From Onthophagus taurus (lineage: Eukaryota > Arthropoda > Insecta > Coleoptera > Scarabaeidae), in the NCBI RefSeq assembly GCF_036711975.1, contig NC_091976.1:32860001-32924000 (forward strand): a stretch of DNA of 64,000 nt, written 5' to 3'. This document shows, in pieces, positions 24,901 to 36,153 of the stretch (its first letter is position 1; the number at the start of each line of letters is the position of its first letter). The notes beneath the pieces were generated by a model. That model did not search any database. It was not told the origin of the DNA and worked only from the letters and a program-made list of their open reading frames with translations. Position numbers and translations under genes: made by a program.

Positions 24901-27344
24901 TTTCTTTTGAACCTCAATTTTAGCGTGAAGGATAAATTTAAATTCTTAAACCCATCTCAGCGATTTTTCCATAAATTTATTCCGAATTTATCCGTTACTT
25001 TTGGGAAGCCCTGTATAATTATATTGACGTCTCGTGATCTTTAGTTTCGTAACTCATAGTAACATTGAGATTTGCTCTCGGCCGGAATCAACTTCGGCTT
25101 CAGTCTCTTATCTCGTGATAACATCGAGCTAATACCTCGGCCGCAAGCGACCTCGGCTTTGTTTTCTTAACTTGTGACAGCAGGCAGCGAGAATATATCT
25201 ACTGAAACCCAGGTCATACAATCGAAAAAGTAAAAGTAAAACGTGATCGAGGTACTGCCTCGGCCGCAAGCAACCTCGGATTTAGTCTCATAACTCAGGA
25301 TAACATTAATATGAAGCTTCGGCCATAATCGATTTCGAATTCAATCTCTTAACTTATGATAAGGCTATATAATCGATAAACTTACAAATAAAATATGATC
25401 AAATGAGGCCGCAAGCGACCTCGGCTTTAGTGTCCTAACTTATGATAATGTTTCTAGTGATAGTGCTAGTATTAGTTCTAGTTTTAGTTCGATTAACACC
25501 AACCGTGAAAGCTTTCGTACTTACATAAATAAATTCTTATTTAACGGTTGAATATCAATTCATAACGAGGAGATTAGTGAAAGTTATAAAACGTTTCTAG
25601 TTTCTACGTAACAATTTTTTTATGCACTTTGTATTTTCGCGGAAGTCTAAGATTTAAAATCAAATTTTTTATTTATTAATCTTTATCAAGGTAGAAACTG
25701 TTGGTGATAAATACATGGCTGTTAGCGGCCTCCCAGAGCCATGCTCAACCCACGCAAGAGACATGGCGAGATTAGCTTTGGATATGATGGATTTGGGTAA
25801 AAAAGTCATGATCGACGGCGAAACTGTGGTTGGTTATACTTAAATTTAATTAAATTGATTTAATAAATTAATTTTAATTTTTATTGTAGAGAATTACAAT
25901 TGGAATACATTCCGGAGAAGTTGTAACTGGGGTAATCGGTCATCGAATGCCTCGTTATTGCCTCTTTGGAAACACGGTAAATCTAACGAGTCGAACTGAA
26001 ACAACGGGAGAACCAGGAAAAATAAACGTTTCTGAAGACGCTTATAAGTAAATACAATTAATTTTTAATCCTCCATAATATCCAAGTATCTAAACAAAAT
26101 CTTAGGAATAGGAAGTTTTCGAATCCCTCCAGGAAGCTCGTAATTCTCCCACAATCTTTTTCTAATCACACATCGACACAAATGTTTTAATTCCGCCGGA
26201 ATCAATCCACACCTCGTAGGGGGAACAACCCCATGAGTAATTAATTCGGAGTAATCCTCAATTAAATCATCTTTTTGGAAACTCCTCGGTAAAACTCGTA
26301 ATAAAATTTGTAAGCAAGCAACGAAATTATAAGGGTACCTCCCTTTAAATTCACTTAATTTATTAATTAACCACATCAAAACATCATCATCATCGTTTTT
26401 ATTAATCGTGGCACCGTATCGAAGTAAAATTAACATCTTATCCGGTAACCCTAGTTGTATCGAAATTTTTAAAGGTGTCATCTTCCCGCAACTCTCAATT
26501 GGGACATCGATAAACCTTAATTTTTCGATTAAATATTCGTATTCTAACGAAGCGTTCGTGGCGTGATCCAAATAATAAACGACGGCTCTTAAATTTTCTT
26601 CTTGATCGCGAAAATCGCTTTTCCAGCCGGCGATATAAAAGGGGGCCCTGGTTCCAAATAAAGCCCCGATAAAAATTCGTTCAAACGTATGTTCGCAACT
26701 AAAAATCGCGTCTAATAACGTCGCAACCATTTGGGTGTCTTTTAATTCCCAATCGTAACATAATTTAATGGCGATATACAAGATGTCGTGGTACTTTCCC
26801 ATTAAACACACGTTGCCGTTCTCTCTACGTGCTTTTTCGTGGAAACGAAGTATTTCTCGTATCGCTTCTCTAACAACTTTCTCCGATGATACATTTTCAC
26901 CTTAAGAGGAAAAGAAAATAAATGGGATCTGTTTTATTTAATCGTTTGAGTTATTTAAAATTACCTAATCGACAACCTTCTATGAGCGTATTAAAATATT
27001 CCACCATCACCTGTCTCTTGTATCTGGCGTGGAGACTGTTACGCTCTGATTCTGAGAACTTTTCAAAAAAATAACTCAATAATGCTTCCATTTTAGAACA
27101 CACAAAGAGTACATTTAGAACAAAAATCAACTAAAACTACGTGTCATTGAATAATTTGATTATTCGTCGAGGGAAACCTTGTCATGGTTACAAGATTAAA
27201 AGATTAAAGATTTTTTTTTTTAGGTTTTTGTGTAAAGAGGAAAATCACGACGATAGTTTTCATTTCGAATACCGAGGACCGATCGCGATGAAAGGAAAAG
27301 CGGAAGCGATGAATGTTTGGTTTTTAACAAGAGTTAAAGTTTAG
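18949..27344 (+). CDS. Gycbeta100B: Soluble guanylate cyclase beta-1 subunit
   Basis: Thirteen exons: 18949-18951, 19013-19086, 19144-19244, 19299-19417, 21470-21625, 21677-21830, 21888-22042, 22227-22444, 22495-22665, 22718-22955, 25691-25828, 25890-26047 and 27224-27344; spliced 1806 bp, 601 aa (human GUCY1B1 is 619). It makes cGMP from GTP as the NO-sensing heme subunit with an alpha subunit. The H-NOX domain has the proximal heme ligand H105 ([14 protein letters not shown]) and the Y135-x-S137-x-R139 heme-propionate motif. A PAS-like/HNOXA domain (about 205-335) and a signalling coiled coil (about 340-385) follow. The cyclase domain starts near 409 ([14 protein letters not shown]) and ends with the nucleotide-binding segment [14 protein letters not shown] (N540, R544). 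Exon 1 codes only the start Met, as fits the [13 protein letters not shown]-terminus. Introns 4, 10 and 12 are large and carry transposons, a foldback array and a nested gene. Confidence 0.96.
19625..20885 (+). pseudogene. RTE-like retrotransposon remnant in cyclase intron 4, split by an insertion
   Basis: Plus-strand pieces read [17 protein letters not shown] (about 19690-19780), then after the 821-bp insertion [11 protein letters not shown] (about 20670) and [12 protein letters not shown] (about 20725). These are the 'thumb' and C-terminal strings of RTE-like reverse transcriptases. Frames shift and contain stops, so it is dead. The element is interrupted by the TIR element at 19792-20612. 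Confidence 0.65.
19792..20612. mobile_element. TIR element with TATA target duplication, 821 bp
   Basis: Ends AAGGTTATCCAACTC (left) and GAGTTGGATAACTT (right), flanked by TATA at 19788-19791 and 20613-20616. Both subterminal zones contain GTGACGTCATTGG in inverted orientation. Two internal direct copies of ~90 bp (about 20003 and 20354, sharing CGGTTACCATGGTGATTAAG) are present. No transposase seen. Confidence 0.7.
20905..21340 (-). pseudogene. RTE-like reverse transcriptase C-terminal fragment
   Basis: The minus-strand frame contains [20 protein letters not shown] then [10 protein letters not shown], the conserved block after the RT thumb in RTE-like elements ('AEMR.LR.I.G.TR.D'). It is opposite in orientation to the neighbouring RTE piece, so it is a separate insertion or an inversion. 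The 5' part of the RT is missing. Confidence 0.65.
24285..24500. repeat. Degenerate short-period repeat
   Basis: Loose repetition of AAGCAGTATCTAGTCTTTT-like units of about 25-30 bp inside cyclase intron 10. Copies differ a lot, so it is old. Confidence 0.6.
24541..24665. repeat. Single degenerate unit of the 177-bp satellite
   Basis: Contains GTTCATTTGATG, AGTAAACCAAGCAAACA and CTCTTCGCCGAAGT in the same order as the 5.4-9.2 kb array, with about 80% similarity by eye. It lies in the central spacer of the intron-10 foldback structure, about 15 kb from the main array. Confidence 0.7.
24670..24930. repeat. Short tandem repeat, ~25-58-bp units
   Basis: Repeats of AATTATAGCGTGAAGGAATG followed by TTAGGATAGGTCAGTTTTG, with some truncated units. 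It lies in cyclase intron 10. Confidence 0.8.
26065..27091 (-). CDS. Ankyrin repeat and SOCS box protein, ASB17-like
   Basis: Two exons, 27091-26965 and 26900-26065, spliced 963 bp, 320 aa (human ASB17 is 295). It lies wholly inside intron 12 of the guanylate cyclase gene, on the opposite strand. An ankyrin-like repeat is visible at about 183-212 ([20 protein letters not shown], then RYGA), followed by a CLQILLRVL helix that matches the ASB17 pattern. The C-terminal SOCS box occupies about 269-320: a BC-box-like [13 protein letters not shown] segment and a Cul5-type [11 protein letters not shown] segment. Family role: substrate receptor of an elongin-B/C-Cullin-5 ubiquitin ligase; the substrate is unknown. 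ASB17 is testis-enriched in mammals. The stop codon is only 17 bp from the end of cyclase exon 12, so the antisense 3' UTR probably overlaps that exon. Confidence 0.85.
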
Positions 27345-27880
27345 GATTTAAAGTAGAAAGGTAAATATCTGTTTAAACTATTCTTTAAAGCAACTTTCTT
27401 TACGTTTATTTATTTTAAATTTTCTTGCAATTTCACTTAATGTTTTGAATTTGACTCAAGTTAGCATAAAACCGGAGGTGTACAATACTTTTTATCATGA
27501 CGCATAGATAAAGCCTTTCCCAGATATTCTCCTTAATTTTTCATGTCATTTCCGGTTTAATGGCAGTCACGTCCTGCCAAATTTAGCAACGGTGAAATAA
27601 ACTGTTACATAGAGGTTCTAAGTTGTCGTTGGTAAAGTTTCCGAGTTTTTTCTACTGCTCAATAGCGAAAATTAAGTATGGATTGTATATTTAAGGGTTC
27701 TTCTCGCACTCTTATCAAACAATGCGGAAAGCTGCACAATGAGTACTTGATATAGCAGAGTATCGTCTTGCTCCATATAGTCTCTAAAATTTGTCAACCT
27801 CGTTTCTGGCTAACCTCATTAACCTCATTTACTGTCTGATATTCCACGATGTCATTCAAGATAAATCGGGCCACAGTACG
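27345..27880. other. 3' flank of the cyclase gene
   Basis: No gene seen; it probably includes the cyclase 3' UTR. Confidence 0.45.
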
Positions 27881-29580
27881 TTGACAAGTTTGAGGTTGAT
27901 ATATGATAATTACTGAACCTCGGTCACAAACGACCTCGGCTTAATTAGTAAAAGATCTACAACAGTAGCCGATAAAGAAAAGGCCTCTTGTGGCGAGGAG
28001 CCATAGTATGTTGACCAGTTTGAGATTGATATATTGATAATTACGGAGCCTCGGCAACACGCGACCTCGGCTTAATTAATAAAAGATCTGCAACTTTAGC
28101 TTATAAAGCTGAGACGGCTTGCAGCCGAGGCGCATCAATGTGGTGATCAATTTTAGGTTGACATGGCATTAAATGAAGATCCTCGTCCGCAAGCGACCTC
28201 GGCTTAATTAGTAAAAGATCTACAACTTTAGCAGAGAAAGCTGAGACTGCTCGCAGACGATGCCTGCCACTATGTTGACAAGTTTGAGGTTGATATCTTA
28301 TTAATCAATGAGCCTCGGCCGCAAAACCTCCGCAAACTTCTGTTGATAAAGCCCAGACCGCTTGCAGCCGAGGCGCAGCAATGTGGTGATCAACTTTAGG
28401 TTGATATGACATTAATTGACTAGTAAAAGATCTACAACTTCAGCTGATAGAGCCGCAAGCGACCTCGGCTTAATTAGTAAAAGATCTACTAGTTCAGCCA
28501 ATAAAGTCGAGGCTTGCAGCCGAAGCACCACAGTATGTTGACAAGTTTGAGGTTGATATATGATAATTACTGAACCTCGGCCACAAGCGACCTCGGCTTA
28601 GTGGCTAATGGCCGAGGTATTACAGTATGATGCCACCGATGATTAGTTGACCAGATGATCAGGTTGATATTTCCTAGGACGTTTGAGGTTAATATACGAT
28701 AATTAATGAACCTCGGCCACAAGCGACCTCGGCTTAATTAGTAAAAGATCTACAACGGCAGCTCATAAAGCTGAGGCCCCTTGCCGCCGAGGCGCCACAC
28801 TATGTTGACAAGTTTGAGGTTGATATCTTATTAATCACTGAATCTAGGCTGCAAGCGACCTCGGCATAGTGAGCAAAACGTCTACAACTTCAGTTGATAA
28901 AGCCCAGACCGCTTGCGCCGGAGGAACAGCAATATGGTGATCAGTTTTAGGTTGATATGACATTAATTGATGGGCCTCGACCGCAAGCAACCTCGGCTTA
29001 ATTAGTAAAAGTTCTACAACTTCAGCTGAGAAAGCCGATGCCTCTCACTATGTTGACAAGTTTGAGGTTGATATCTTATTAATCACTGAACCTCGGTCGC
29101 AAGCGAGCTCGGCATAGTGAGCAAAAGGTCTACAACTTCAGTTGATGAAGCCCAGACCGCTTGCGGAGTAGGCACAGCAATGTGGTGATTAGTTGTTGGT
29201 TGATATGACATTAATTGATAAGCCTCGTCCGCAAGCGACCTCGGCTTAATTAGTAAAAGATCTATTAGTTCAGCTAATAAAGCCGAGGCTTGCAGCCGAA
29301 GCGCCACAGTATGCTGACAAGTTTGAGGTTAATATATGATAATTAATGAACCTCGGCCACAAGCGACCTCGGCTTAATTAGTAAAAGATCTACAACGGTA
29401 GCTCATAAAGCTGAGGCCCCTTGCAGCCGAGGCGCCACAGTATGTTGACAAGTTTGAGGTTGATGTATGATAATTACTGAACCTTGGCCACAAGCGACCT
29501 CGGCTTAATGGCTAATGGCCGAGGTGCTATAGTATGATGATTAGTTGACCAGATGATCAGGTTGATATTTCCTAGGACGT
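27881..29580. repeat. ~130-bp tandem array with the GC-rich core
   Basis: Thirteen or so degenerate units. Each has a GACAAGTTTGAGGTTGAT segment, then CCTCGGCCACAAGCGACC, then TTAATTAGTAAAAGATCTAC, then an inverted core (AAGCCGAGGC…GCAGCCGAGGC). Units vary in length and contain deletions. The core is shared with the 177-bp and 83-bp arrays, but the spacers are unrelated. An ORF across 29083-29307 is an artefact of the repeat. Confidence 0.88.
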
Positions 29581-29885
29581 TATTTACATTTTGAGATCAT
29601 CAATAAACTTCTCCTAAACTTTCTCAACTTAAATTTTAAGTTCTTAAACATACCAAAAAATTGTTTGCTTTCAACTTGAAGGGAATATTTGTCGAAAAAA
29701 GTGTTCTAGAGTATGTTCAAAGTATGCACTCTGATAATTGTTGATATTCAAATTCGTTTTGCCAAACCATTACCAGGTCATCTTTTATACGATGAAAAAG
29801 TATGCATCTCTTCTTTCTGTTACTACCATAAGAGCTGAGTCAAAGCTGAAATTTTTACAAATAATTTGTATTTATTTCAGTAGTA
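29581..29885. other. Unannotated spacer
   Basis: AT-rich; nothing recognisable. Confidence 0.4.
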
Positions 29886-30237
29886 AATCATAACAATTGA
29901 AAAATAAAATACCAACAATTTATGTCAATAAAATGTTACATCACCACGATTATTTATGCATTGTCTAACTCTACGAGAGATGCTCTGAATGAGATAATCA
30001 ATGGTATCTTATGAAATCTCATCCTAGGCTTGCTGTAGATGACGACGAAGTTCCTGCAAGGTGTTTGCTGATCACAATGCTCGATCGGGTTTAAATCCGG
30101 AGAGTGAGGAGGCCAGGGGTGAATTTCTACTCTTTCTTCATGTAGGAAGTTTTGGCAGATGTGGACGATATGAATTCGGGAGTTATCTTGCTAGAACATG
30201 ATGTCAGGGCGTTCGTGCATGTATCGGCGTGTATTTA
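29886..30237 (-). pseudogene. Tc1-like transposase remnant
   Basis: The minus strand encodes QDNSRIHIVHICQNF … WPPHSPDLNPIEH, the second and third catalytic blocks of a Tc1-type DDE transposase; the Asp-to-Glu spacing is 34 residues (DD34E). A deletion and frameshift follow, then TLQELRRHLQQA and SISRRVRQCINNRG, the normal C-terminus. Stops and the deletion make it inactive. No TIRs were found around it. Confidence 0.8.
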
Positions 30238-32465
30238 AACTTTAAGGAATAACAACAAGAGGAGACTTAATCCTCTAAATTTTAATACTTTCAAGTATAA
30301 CACAAAAAAAGAAAAATACTAATTAAAAGGAACTGGACGTGTTTACCAATATTATAAACAAAGAATTACAAACATCTTCAATAAAATCTTTTATAATTCG
30401 GAGGTTTTGTTCCTGAGAACTACAAACTTGCTCGTAATACGTCGTTCATTATACAAGCAACGCTTAACTAAACATGTCACAATAAGATCGACGATCCTAA
30501 CACCCCACACATCATTGACGTCCCACACATTGTCAACATCCTACACAATTCTCACAACCTCCACTCCCTTAGATAACGAAGATCCAACAATGTGTCATCA
30601 ATGAATATTGTTAATTTAAAAAGTCGAGATGCATTTTGTGCTCTAAATTCTAAATATTGTTTGTTGCTCTCATCTACTTGTCGGTCGTTAACACAAATCG
30701 CAGCTGGATTGCGGACCACATCTTTCTTTAACGACATAAAAAAAACTACCATAATGGACTATTATAACAATAGTTGTGACAAAACTGGGCCGACACGGGA
30801 ATTAGGTCCGGTTCAGATTAAATTGCTAACAAGAAAATGTAAATGTAATTTCCATCTTTTTAGAAATGCGTGTACAATAAATTTCTTGAGCTGATGTTTT
30901 TGGCAACCCAAATCAAAATCTTACGAAATGCGGTCGTTCACCTGTTCAATCGTAAAAGTAAAAGCTGTAACCGTTGTGAAACCGATATCTTATCGACCAC
31001 AGTAACATTATATCAACGTTTCTTAATTAAGACGATCGGATTTCTCAATTATATTAATAGAATCGAGAAGAATCAATTTCTAAATCAATAAAATCTTATT
31101 TTCAGCGAAAATTCTATGAAGAAATTTAAAATCTACTTATTGAAGAAATTTAAAGCTTTTGATGTTTATTAATAAGAAAAAATATTGTGTAGAGATAAAT
31201 TAACTAAAAAAATATAAATAAATAAAATTATTAAAACACGAGTTGTTGTTTATATTGAAATATTCTTTACAAAACGAGTTCCAAGTTCCACCAGACGGTT
31301 ATTAAAGCAGACAAAAAAATATGGAAATGTTAAGTGTGTTGTACGTTTCAAACGAAGTGGTTTACCTTCGAGTTCTTAAGAATAACGCGATGACGACGTC
31401 GAATAATCTTAACACTATCTCCAAAATAAAAAAAAGAATCTTTTTAATCTTAACACAAAAGACATTGTTTCCTCATAATTCCTTATTAATTAATCCTTTT
31501 TTAATTAATTTATTACATCAAAACCGTTATTTACTTTTGGATCATCTAAGATTATTTGAAAACATTAAAAATTATAAAAAATAAGAAAGTGTAACTTATT
31601 TCACTTATTTCATTTTGTTCGCGTGTATGGTTGAAAACGTGGAAGTGCAACAAGTTAAGTCGAGCTAAAAAACACAAATCGATCCATTTACACAATAGCA
31701 AATTACCGTTTTTACTTTTACTCGAACACTTTCACTGATTTCAAACTAACTCGGTTTATTTAATTTATTTAAGCAAATACAATTTTTTTTTTTTGATTAA
31801 ATTGCTAAAGAAAATATTTTGTATTTATAAATTCACTCTTAATAAAACACGTGACCCTGTTTTTATCGAAAACGTTTGCTTCTATCACGTGTCCATAATA
31901 AGACTTCCACTCTTTACCAACACGGTTGATTTTACACTTTACACCTGCGGTTTTTTTTTTTGCGTGAATAAGAAAACGATTGCGTAAAACTTTATGTATC
32001 CACCAAGAAAACATTCTTTGTACAAATTCCTTTTGTTGACTCATAACTTAAAGATCTATAAAATGTTTATTACAAAGGATCTTTTAAAAATGTAAAAGGT
32101 CATTGGTTCAGTAAAAAAAGGAAGGTGTTAAACTGGTTTTTGGGTTCTTTTGAAGGTCGAAACGCCCGAAATAAACCGATCCAACATGGAAAGACAAGAA
32201 ATTTTATTTTCATTGTTCTATTATTATTGATAGTGTTTATCGAAACGAATAGAAATAGCAATAAATTTAATATAATGTTATACAATTAACCGATCTGAAC
32301 GGTCAAGCTTACTTTCTTCGGTTAGAAAGTTAATCAATTGGTTATTTGATTTCTTTTTTTGGGTTATTTTAATTAAGCTGGATCTTATTAAATGTATTTG
32401 TCTTAAAAGTGCTTATAAAATAAGATTATAATGTAACGAAAACATCTAAAAAGAAATTATTTGAC
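30238..32465. other. Long non-repeat AT-rich region, no gene assigned
   Basis: Several short open frames occur (for example 30592-30894 plus, 31321-31584 plus, 31805-32044 minus), but none has a domain, consistent codon use or splice context. I leave them unannotated. The region lies between the Tc1-like remnant and the first 181-bp satellite block. Confidence 0.45.
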
Positions 32466-32469
32466 TTTT

Positions 32470-33335
32470 ATTAAAAGTGAGGTTAAGATAAAAAAGTTTA
32501 TTTTCTTCGAAACGGTTAAGATTTAAACAATGAAATTTTTTGAGGTTATAAAGTAACGTTTGAAATTAGGTTGTACCAAATATTAAGTTTTCATGATAGA
32601 TAGTTCATTAAATATATTTATTTAAAAATTACCTGTTTAATTTGACGTTTGTTAGAAGTGAGGTTAAGGAAAAAAAATATTTTCTCCGAAACAGTTAGGA
32701 TTTAAACAACGAAACTTGTTGAGGTTATAAAGGAAGGGTTGAGGTTGGGTTGTACCAAATTTGAAGTTTTCATAGTGAACAGATTATTTTATATCATTGT
32801 TTAAAAATCACGTATCTAATTTAACGTTTGTTAAAAGTGAGGTTAAGGAAAAAAATTATTTTCTCCGAAACGGTTAGGATTAAAACAATGAAACTTGATG
32901 AGGTTATAAAGGAAGGGTTGAGGTTGGGTTGTGCCAAATTTGAAGTTTTCATAGTGAACAGATTATTATATATCATTGTTTAAAAGTCACGTATCTACTT
33001 TAACGTTTGTTAGAAGTGAGGTTAAGGAAAAAAAATATTTTCTCCGAAACGGTTAGGATTAAAACAATGAAACTTGATGAGGTTATAAAGGAAGGGTTGA
33101 GGTTGGGTTGTGCCAAATTTGAAGTTTTCATAGTGAAGAGATTATTATATATCATTGTTTAAAAATCACGTATCTAATTTAACGTTTGTTAGAAGTGAGG
33201 TTAAGGAAAAAAATTATTTTCTCCGAAACGGTTAGGATTTAAACAATGAAACCTGTTGAGGTTATAATGGAACGTTTGAGGTTGGGTTATACCAAATTTA
33301 AAGTTTTCATGGCGAATAATTCATGATATATAGAT
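32470..33335 (+). repeat. 181-bp satellite, plus orientation
   Basis: Nearly five tandem copies of a ~181-bp unit. Landmarks: GTGAGGTTAAGGAAAAAA, CTCCGAAACGGTTAGGATT, GAGGTTATAAAGGAAGG, GTACCAAATTTGAAGTTTTC, and GATTATTATATATCATTG. This family is dispersed over the right half of the window in both orientations. Confidence 0.93.
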
Positions 33336-33474
33336 GTCTAAAAATCAACTACAGTGATACAATAAAGTAGCTACATACACCCTAGAAAATGATAATATCT
33401 CAGCTCCTAAAATATAATTCAATGACTTTTTTAAACGAAGGATATTAGAAGTATATATTATTTTAATACAAAGT

Positions 33475-34310
33475 CTTGTGTTGGTTCTAGTGATAGTGCT
33501 AGTGCAAAACTAGGTGAACTTGAACTTGCTATAAACTAGTTCCTATTCATTTAGATAAGTTTTTCATGACTATCAACTAATTTTTAGTCATTTTGAGCAA
33601 CATGGATTGTTTAAAAACTAATTATTAATCATTTAAACAAGTATAAAACTATGCTCAACCAGTTCTCAATGATTTTGAACAACATGAGATGGCTATGAAC
33701 TTATTTTTAATCATTTTGAACAATTTTGCTACGCTATAAACCAATTTTGGACAATGTTGGTGCAGTTTTCAGTCGTTCTAAGCAACCTAGTCATTTGCTA
33801 TAAACTAGTTTTTATACATTTAGACAAGTTTTTAATGACTATCAACTAGTTTTCAGTCATTTTGAGCAACATGGATTGTTTAAAAACTAGTTGTTAATCA
33901 TTTAGACAAGTATAAAATTATGGTCAACCAATTTTCAATGATTTTGAATAACATAACATAGCTATGAACCTATTTCGAAACATTTTTCTACCTTATAAAG
34001 CAATTTTGGACAATGTTGGTGCAATTTTAAGTTATTCTGAGCAACCTAAACTTGCTATAAACTAGTTCTTATACATTTAGACAAGTTTTTAATGACTATC
34101 AACTAGTTTTCAGTCATTTTGAGCAACATGCATTGTTTAAAAACTAGTTGTTAATGATTTAGACAAGTATAGAATTATGCTCAACCAATTTGCAATGATT
34201 TTGAATAACATGACATGGCTATGAACCTATTTCGAAACATTTTGCTACCTTATAAAGCAATTTTGCACAATGTTGGTGCAGTTTTTAATCGCTCTGAGCA
34301 ACCTAGAACT
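33475..34310. repeat. ~260-bp tandem repeat
   Basis: Three copies of a unit with GACTATCAACTAGTTTTCAG, then ATTTTGAGCAACATG, TTTAAAAACTAGTTGTTAAT and CAATGTTGGTGCAGTTTT. Starts near 33524, 33797 and 34052. It is preceded and followed by fragments of the 126-bp family (33475-33515; 34310-34545). Confidence 0.85.
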
Positions 34311-34555
34311 TAGATACTTTCTAATTCTAGGTCTGTGTTAGTTCTAGTTTTACACTTGCACTGTCACTAGAACTGATATTAAACCTAGAAACATTTGGGT
34401 TTAGGCGTAGGAATGATTCTAGTTCTTGGTCTAGTGCTGTATAATAATTAAAACTAGAACTAACACTAGACCTAGTTTTACACTAGCACTGTTACTATAT
34501 AGAACTAACACTATACCTAGAACTAGAATCATTTGGGTTTAGCCGCAAGTCTCTA
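34310..34555. repeat. 126-bp-family fragments
   Basis: Degenerate palindromic copies with CTAGGTCTGTGTTAGTTCTAG and AACACTAGACCTAG motifs, the same family as the 15.7-18.5 kb array. Confidence 0.8.
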
Positions 34556-35111
34556 AAATTTAATTTTACATTTGTTAGAAGTGAGGTTAAGAAAAAAATC
34601 ATTTTCTCCGAAACGATTTAAGCAATGAAACTATAGAGATCCAACTCAAGATTTTCAATGTTTTAGCGCCCCCGATGGCCGGGGGCGGCCGATGTCTTCG
34701 AAAACGGCCGTGTTGATACTCGAAAATGATGTTAAGGATTCTGAATCTCACTTTTCCGACACAACCTAACCTCACTTTTTCAAATGACATTTTTTTTGAC
34801 GTTTCATTAAAAAAAATTATTTAACTTACTCAGTTTTTGATTTAAAACTAAAAAGGAATTTGCGTGATAGACGTTTTAGTCACTCGTACACATTTTACAT
34901 TATAAAGAAAGTAATTCGTGTTTAACGTGGTTCTAAATTAGGTTAAAATATTTGACATGATGAGAAGATAGTTACAAACGTATATTTTAAGGCTTTTTGC
35001 GGCAGATGGCGCTATCTCCTATGCGTCTTAAAGTGACATTTTTTGACGTTTCATTAATAGTTCGAAGTATTTATTGTGTAAGTATTAAGTATTTAATTTT
35101 AATTTTCTTAA
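34556..35111. repeat. Composite dispersed repeat, copy 1
   Basis: Starts with an end of the 181-bp satellite, then unique sequence with a GC-rich hairpin (GCGGCCGATG … AACGGCCGTG near 34684-34713) and a conserved tail GGCAGATGGCGCTATCTCC. A second copy lies at 42319-42852 with high identity and the same left-hand neighbour (126-bp family). Confidence 0.85.
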
Positions 35112-35184
35112 GTAAAAAGCATTGGGAGGTCTTGAATTGTTGCTATTTATTTTCGATTGTATATCGACTCCAGTTGTAACATTT

Positions 35185-35310
35185 GCACGTCTTTCAAGAC
35201 GGCTAAAATCGAATGATTCTAGTTCTAAGTCTTGTGTTAGTTCTATGCTGGTGTAAAACTAGAACTAACACAAGACCTAGAACTAGAATCATTCAGGCGA
35301 AATATTATCA
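35185..35310. repeat. 126-bp-family unit
   Basis: One near-complete double-palindrome unit (GCACGTCTTTCAAGACGGCT … CTAGTTCTAAGTC … GACCTAGAACTAG). Confidence 0.85.
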
Positions 35311-35344
35311 TTTTTGGGCTGTATGTAGACTTTATTGTATCACC

Positions 35345-35745
35345 GTATCTAATCTGACGTTTTTTGAAAGTCAAGTTAAGACAAAAAAATTGTTTTCTCC
35401 GAAACGGTTATGATTTCTGAGGTGGTAAAGGAACGTTTCAAGTTAGTTTGTACCAAATTTTCAGGTTTCATCTTCAACAGTTCTCTTTACATAAAATTTT
35501 AAAAATCACCTAATCAAAAATTGACGTTTATCAAAGTGAGGTTAAGTAAAAAAAATTAATTTCTCCTAAACGGTTAGGATTTAAGCAATGAAACTTTCTG
35601 AGGTTATAAAGGAATGTTAGAGGTTGATTTGTACTTAATTTTAAGTTTTCAAATCAAACAGTTCGTTTTGCACAAGTATTTGAAATCACTTGTTAAAATT
35701 GAGGTTAACGAAAAAATTTATTATCAAAAATTTTTTTTCTGTCAA
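35345..35745 (+). repeat. 181-bp satellite, plus orientation
   Basis: About two degenerate copies directly upstream of the GRXCR1-like gene, opposite in orientation to the large array after its first exon. Confidence 0.85.
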
Positions 35746-36153
35746 TTTACATATTTATTTTATTTCAAAATTTTAGTTAATCAATAAGAAGAATGTTAAA
35801 ACGTTAGACGTCCGTGTAGAGGTCGTTTGGTTGTTGTGAGTAAAAGAAGAGAGAGTGTGTGAGAGACTCATTGGCGACGCCTCGCGATGTTCCTCCAACG
35901 TGTGCACGTACGAAGACGGTTGTCATTGAGAAAGCCACTCAGCCACGTTCTTGAGGAGACTGCAACGTTGGCGCAAGTGGCACACCTTCAGTCGTATCGT
36001 AGCCGGTCTACAACGCGGTTTAACAACAGTTAAACGCTAGTAATAAAAAAATTTTAAATAATTTAAAAAAAATTCGTATCGTTATCATAATCGAAAAATT
36101 GATAAAAAACTTATAGTGTGAGATAAGACGCGGGGTCTTATCGGAGTGGAAAA
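35746..36153 (+). promoter_or_regulatory. Promoter and 5' UTR region of the GRXCR1-like gene
   Basis: The 300 bp before the start codon are less AT-rich than their surroundings, as for a 5' UTR. A candidate initiator TTCAGTCG has its A at 35990. At +28 (36017) the sequence GGTTT partly fits the downstream promoter element RGWYV, with the last base off. No TATA box. This is a weak prediction. Confidence 0.35.

Larger units (their letters stand above)
22990..25490. repeat. Foldback structure in cyclase intron 10 with ~83-bp tandem arms
   Basis: Left arm: a 126-bp-family fragment (GAACTAAAACTA…, from 22993) followed by six ~83-bp copies of a GCCGAGGTCGCTTGCGGCCG unit (23075-23540). Right arm: the same units inverted (25050-25440), ending in the inverted 126-bp-family fragment (…TTAGTTCTAGTTTTAGTTCG, to about 25486). 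The centre holds non-repeat DNA plus smaller repeats. This layout resembles a foldback transposon; it fills most of the 2.7-kb intron. Confidence 0.75.

Noticed and set aside
29083-29307. Leu/Ala-rich minus-strand ORF
   Set aside because: Produced by the ~130-bp array; two tandem near-copies of the same peptide.
30407-31091. Three overlapping plus-strand ORFs
   Set aside because: They lie in different frames, have no family resemblance, and the composition does not differ from surrounding DNA.
31805-32044. 79-aa minus-strand ORF
   Set aside because: No domain, no splice partner, and an equally long frame exists on the other strand.
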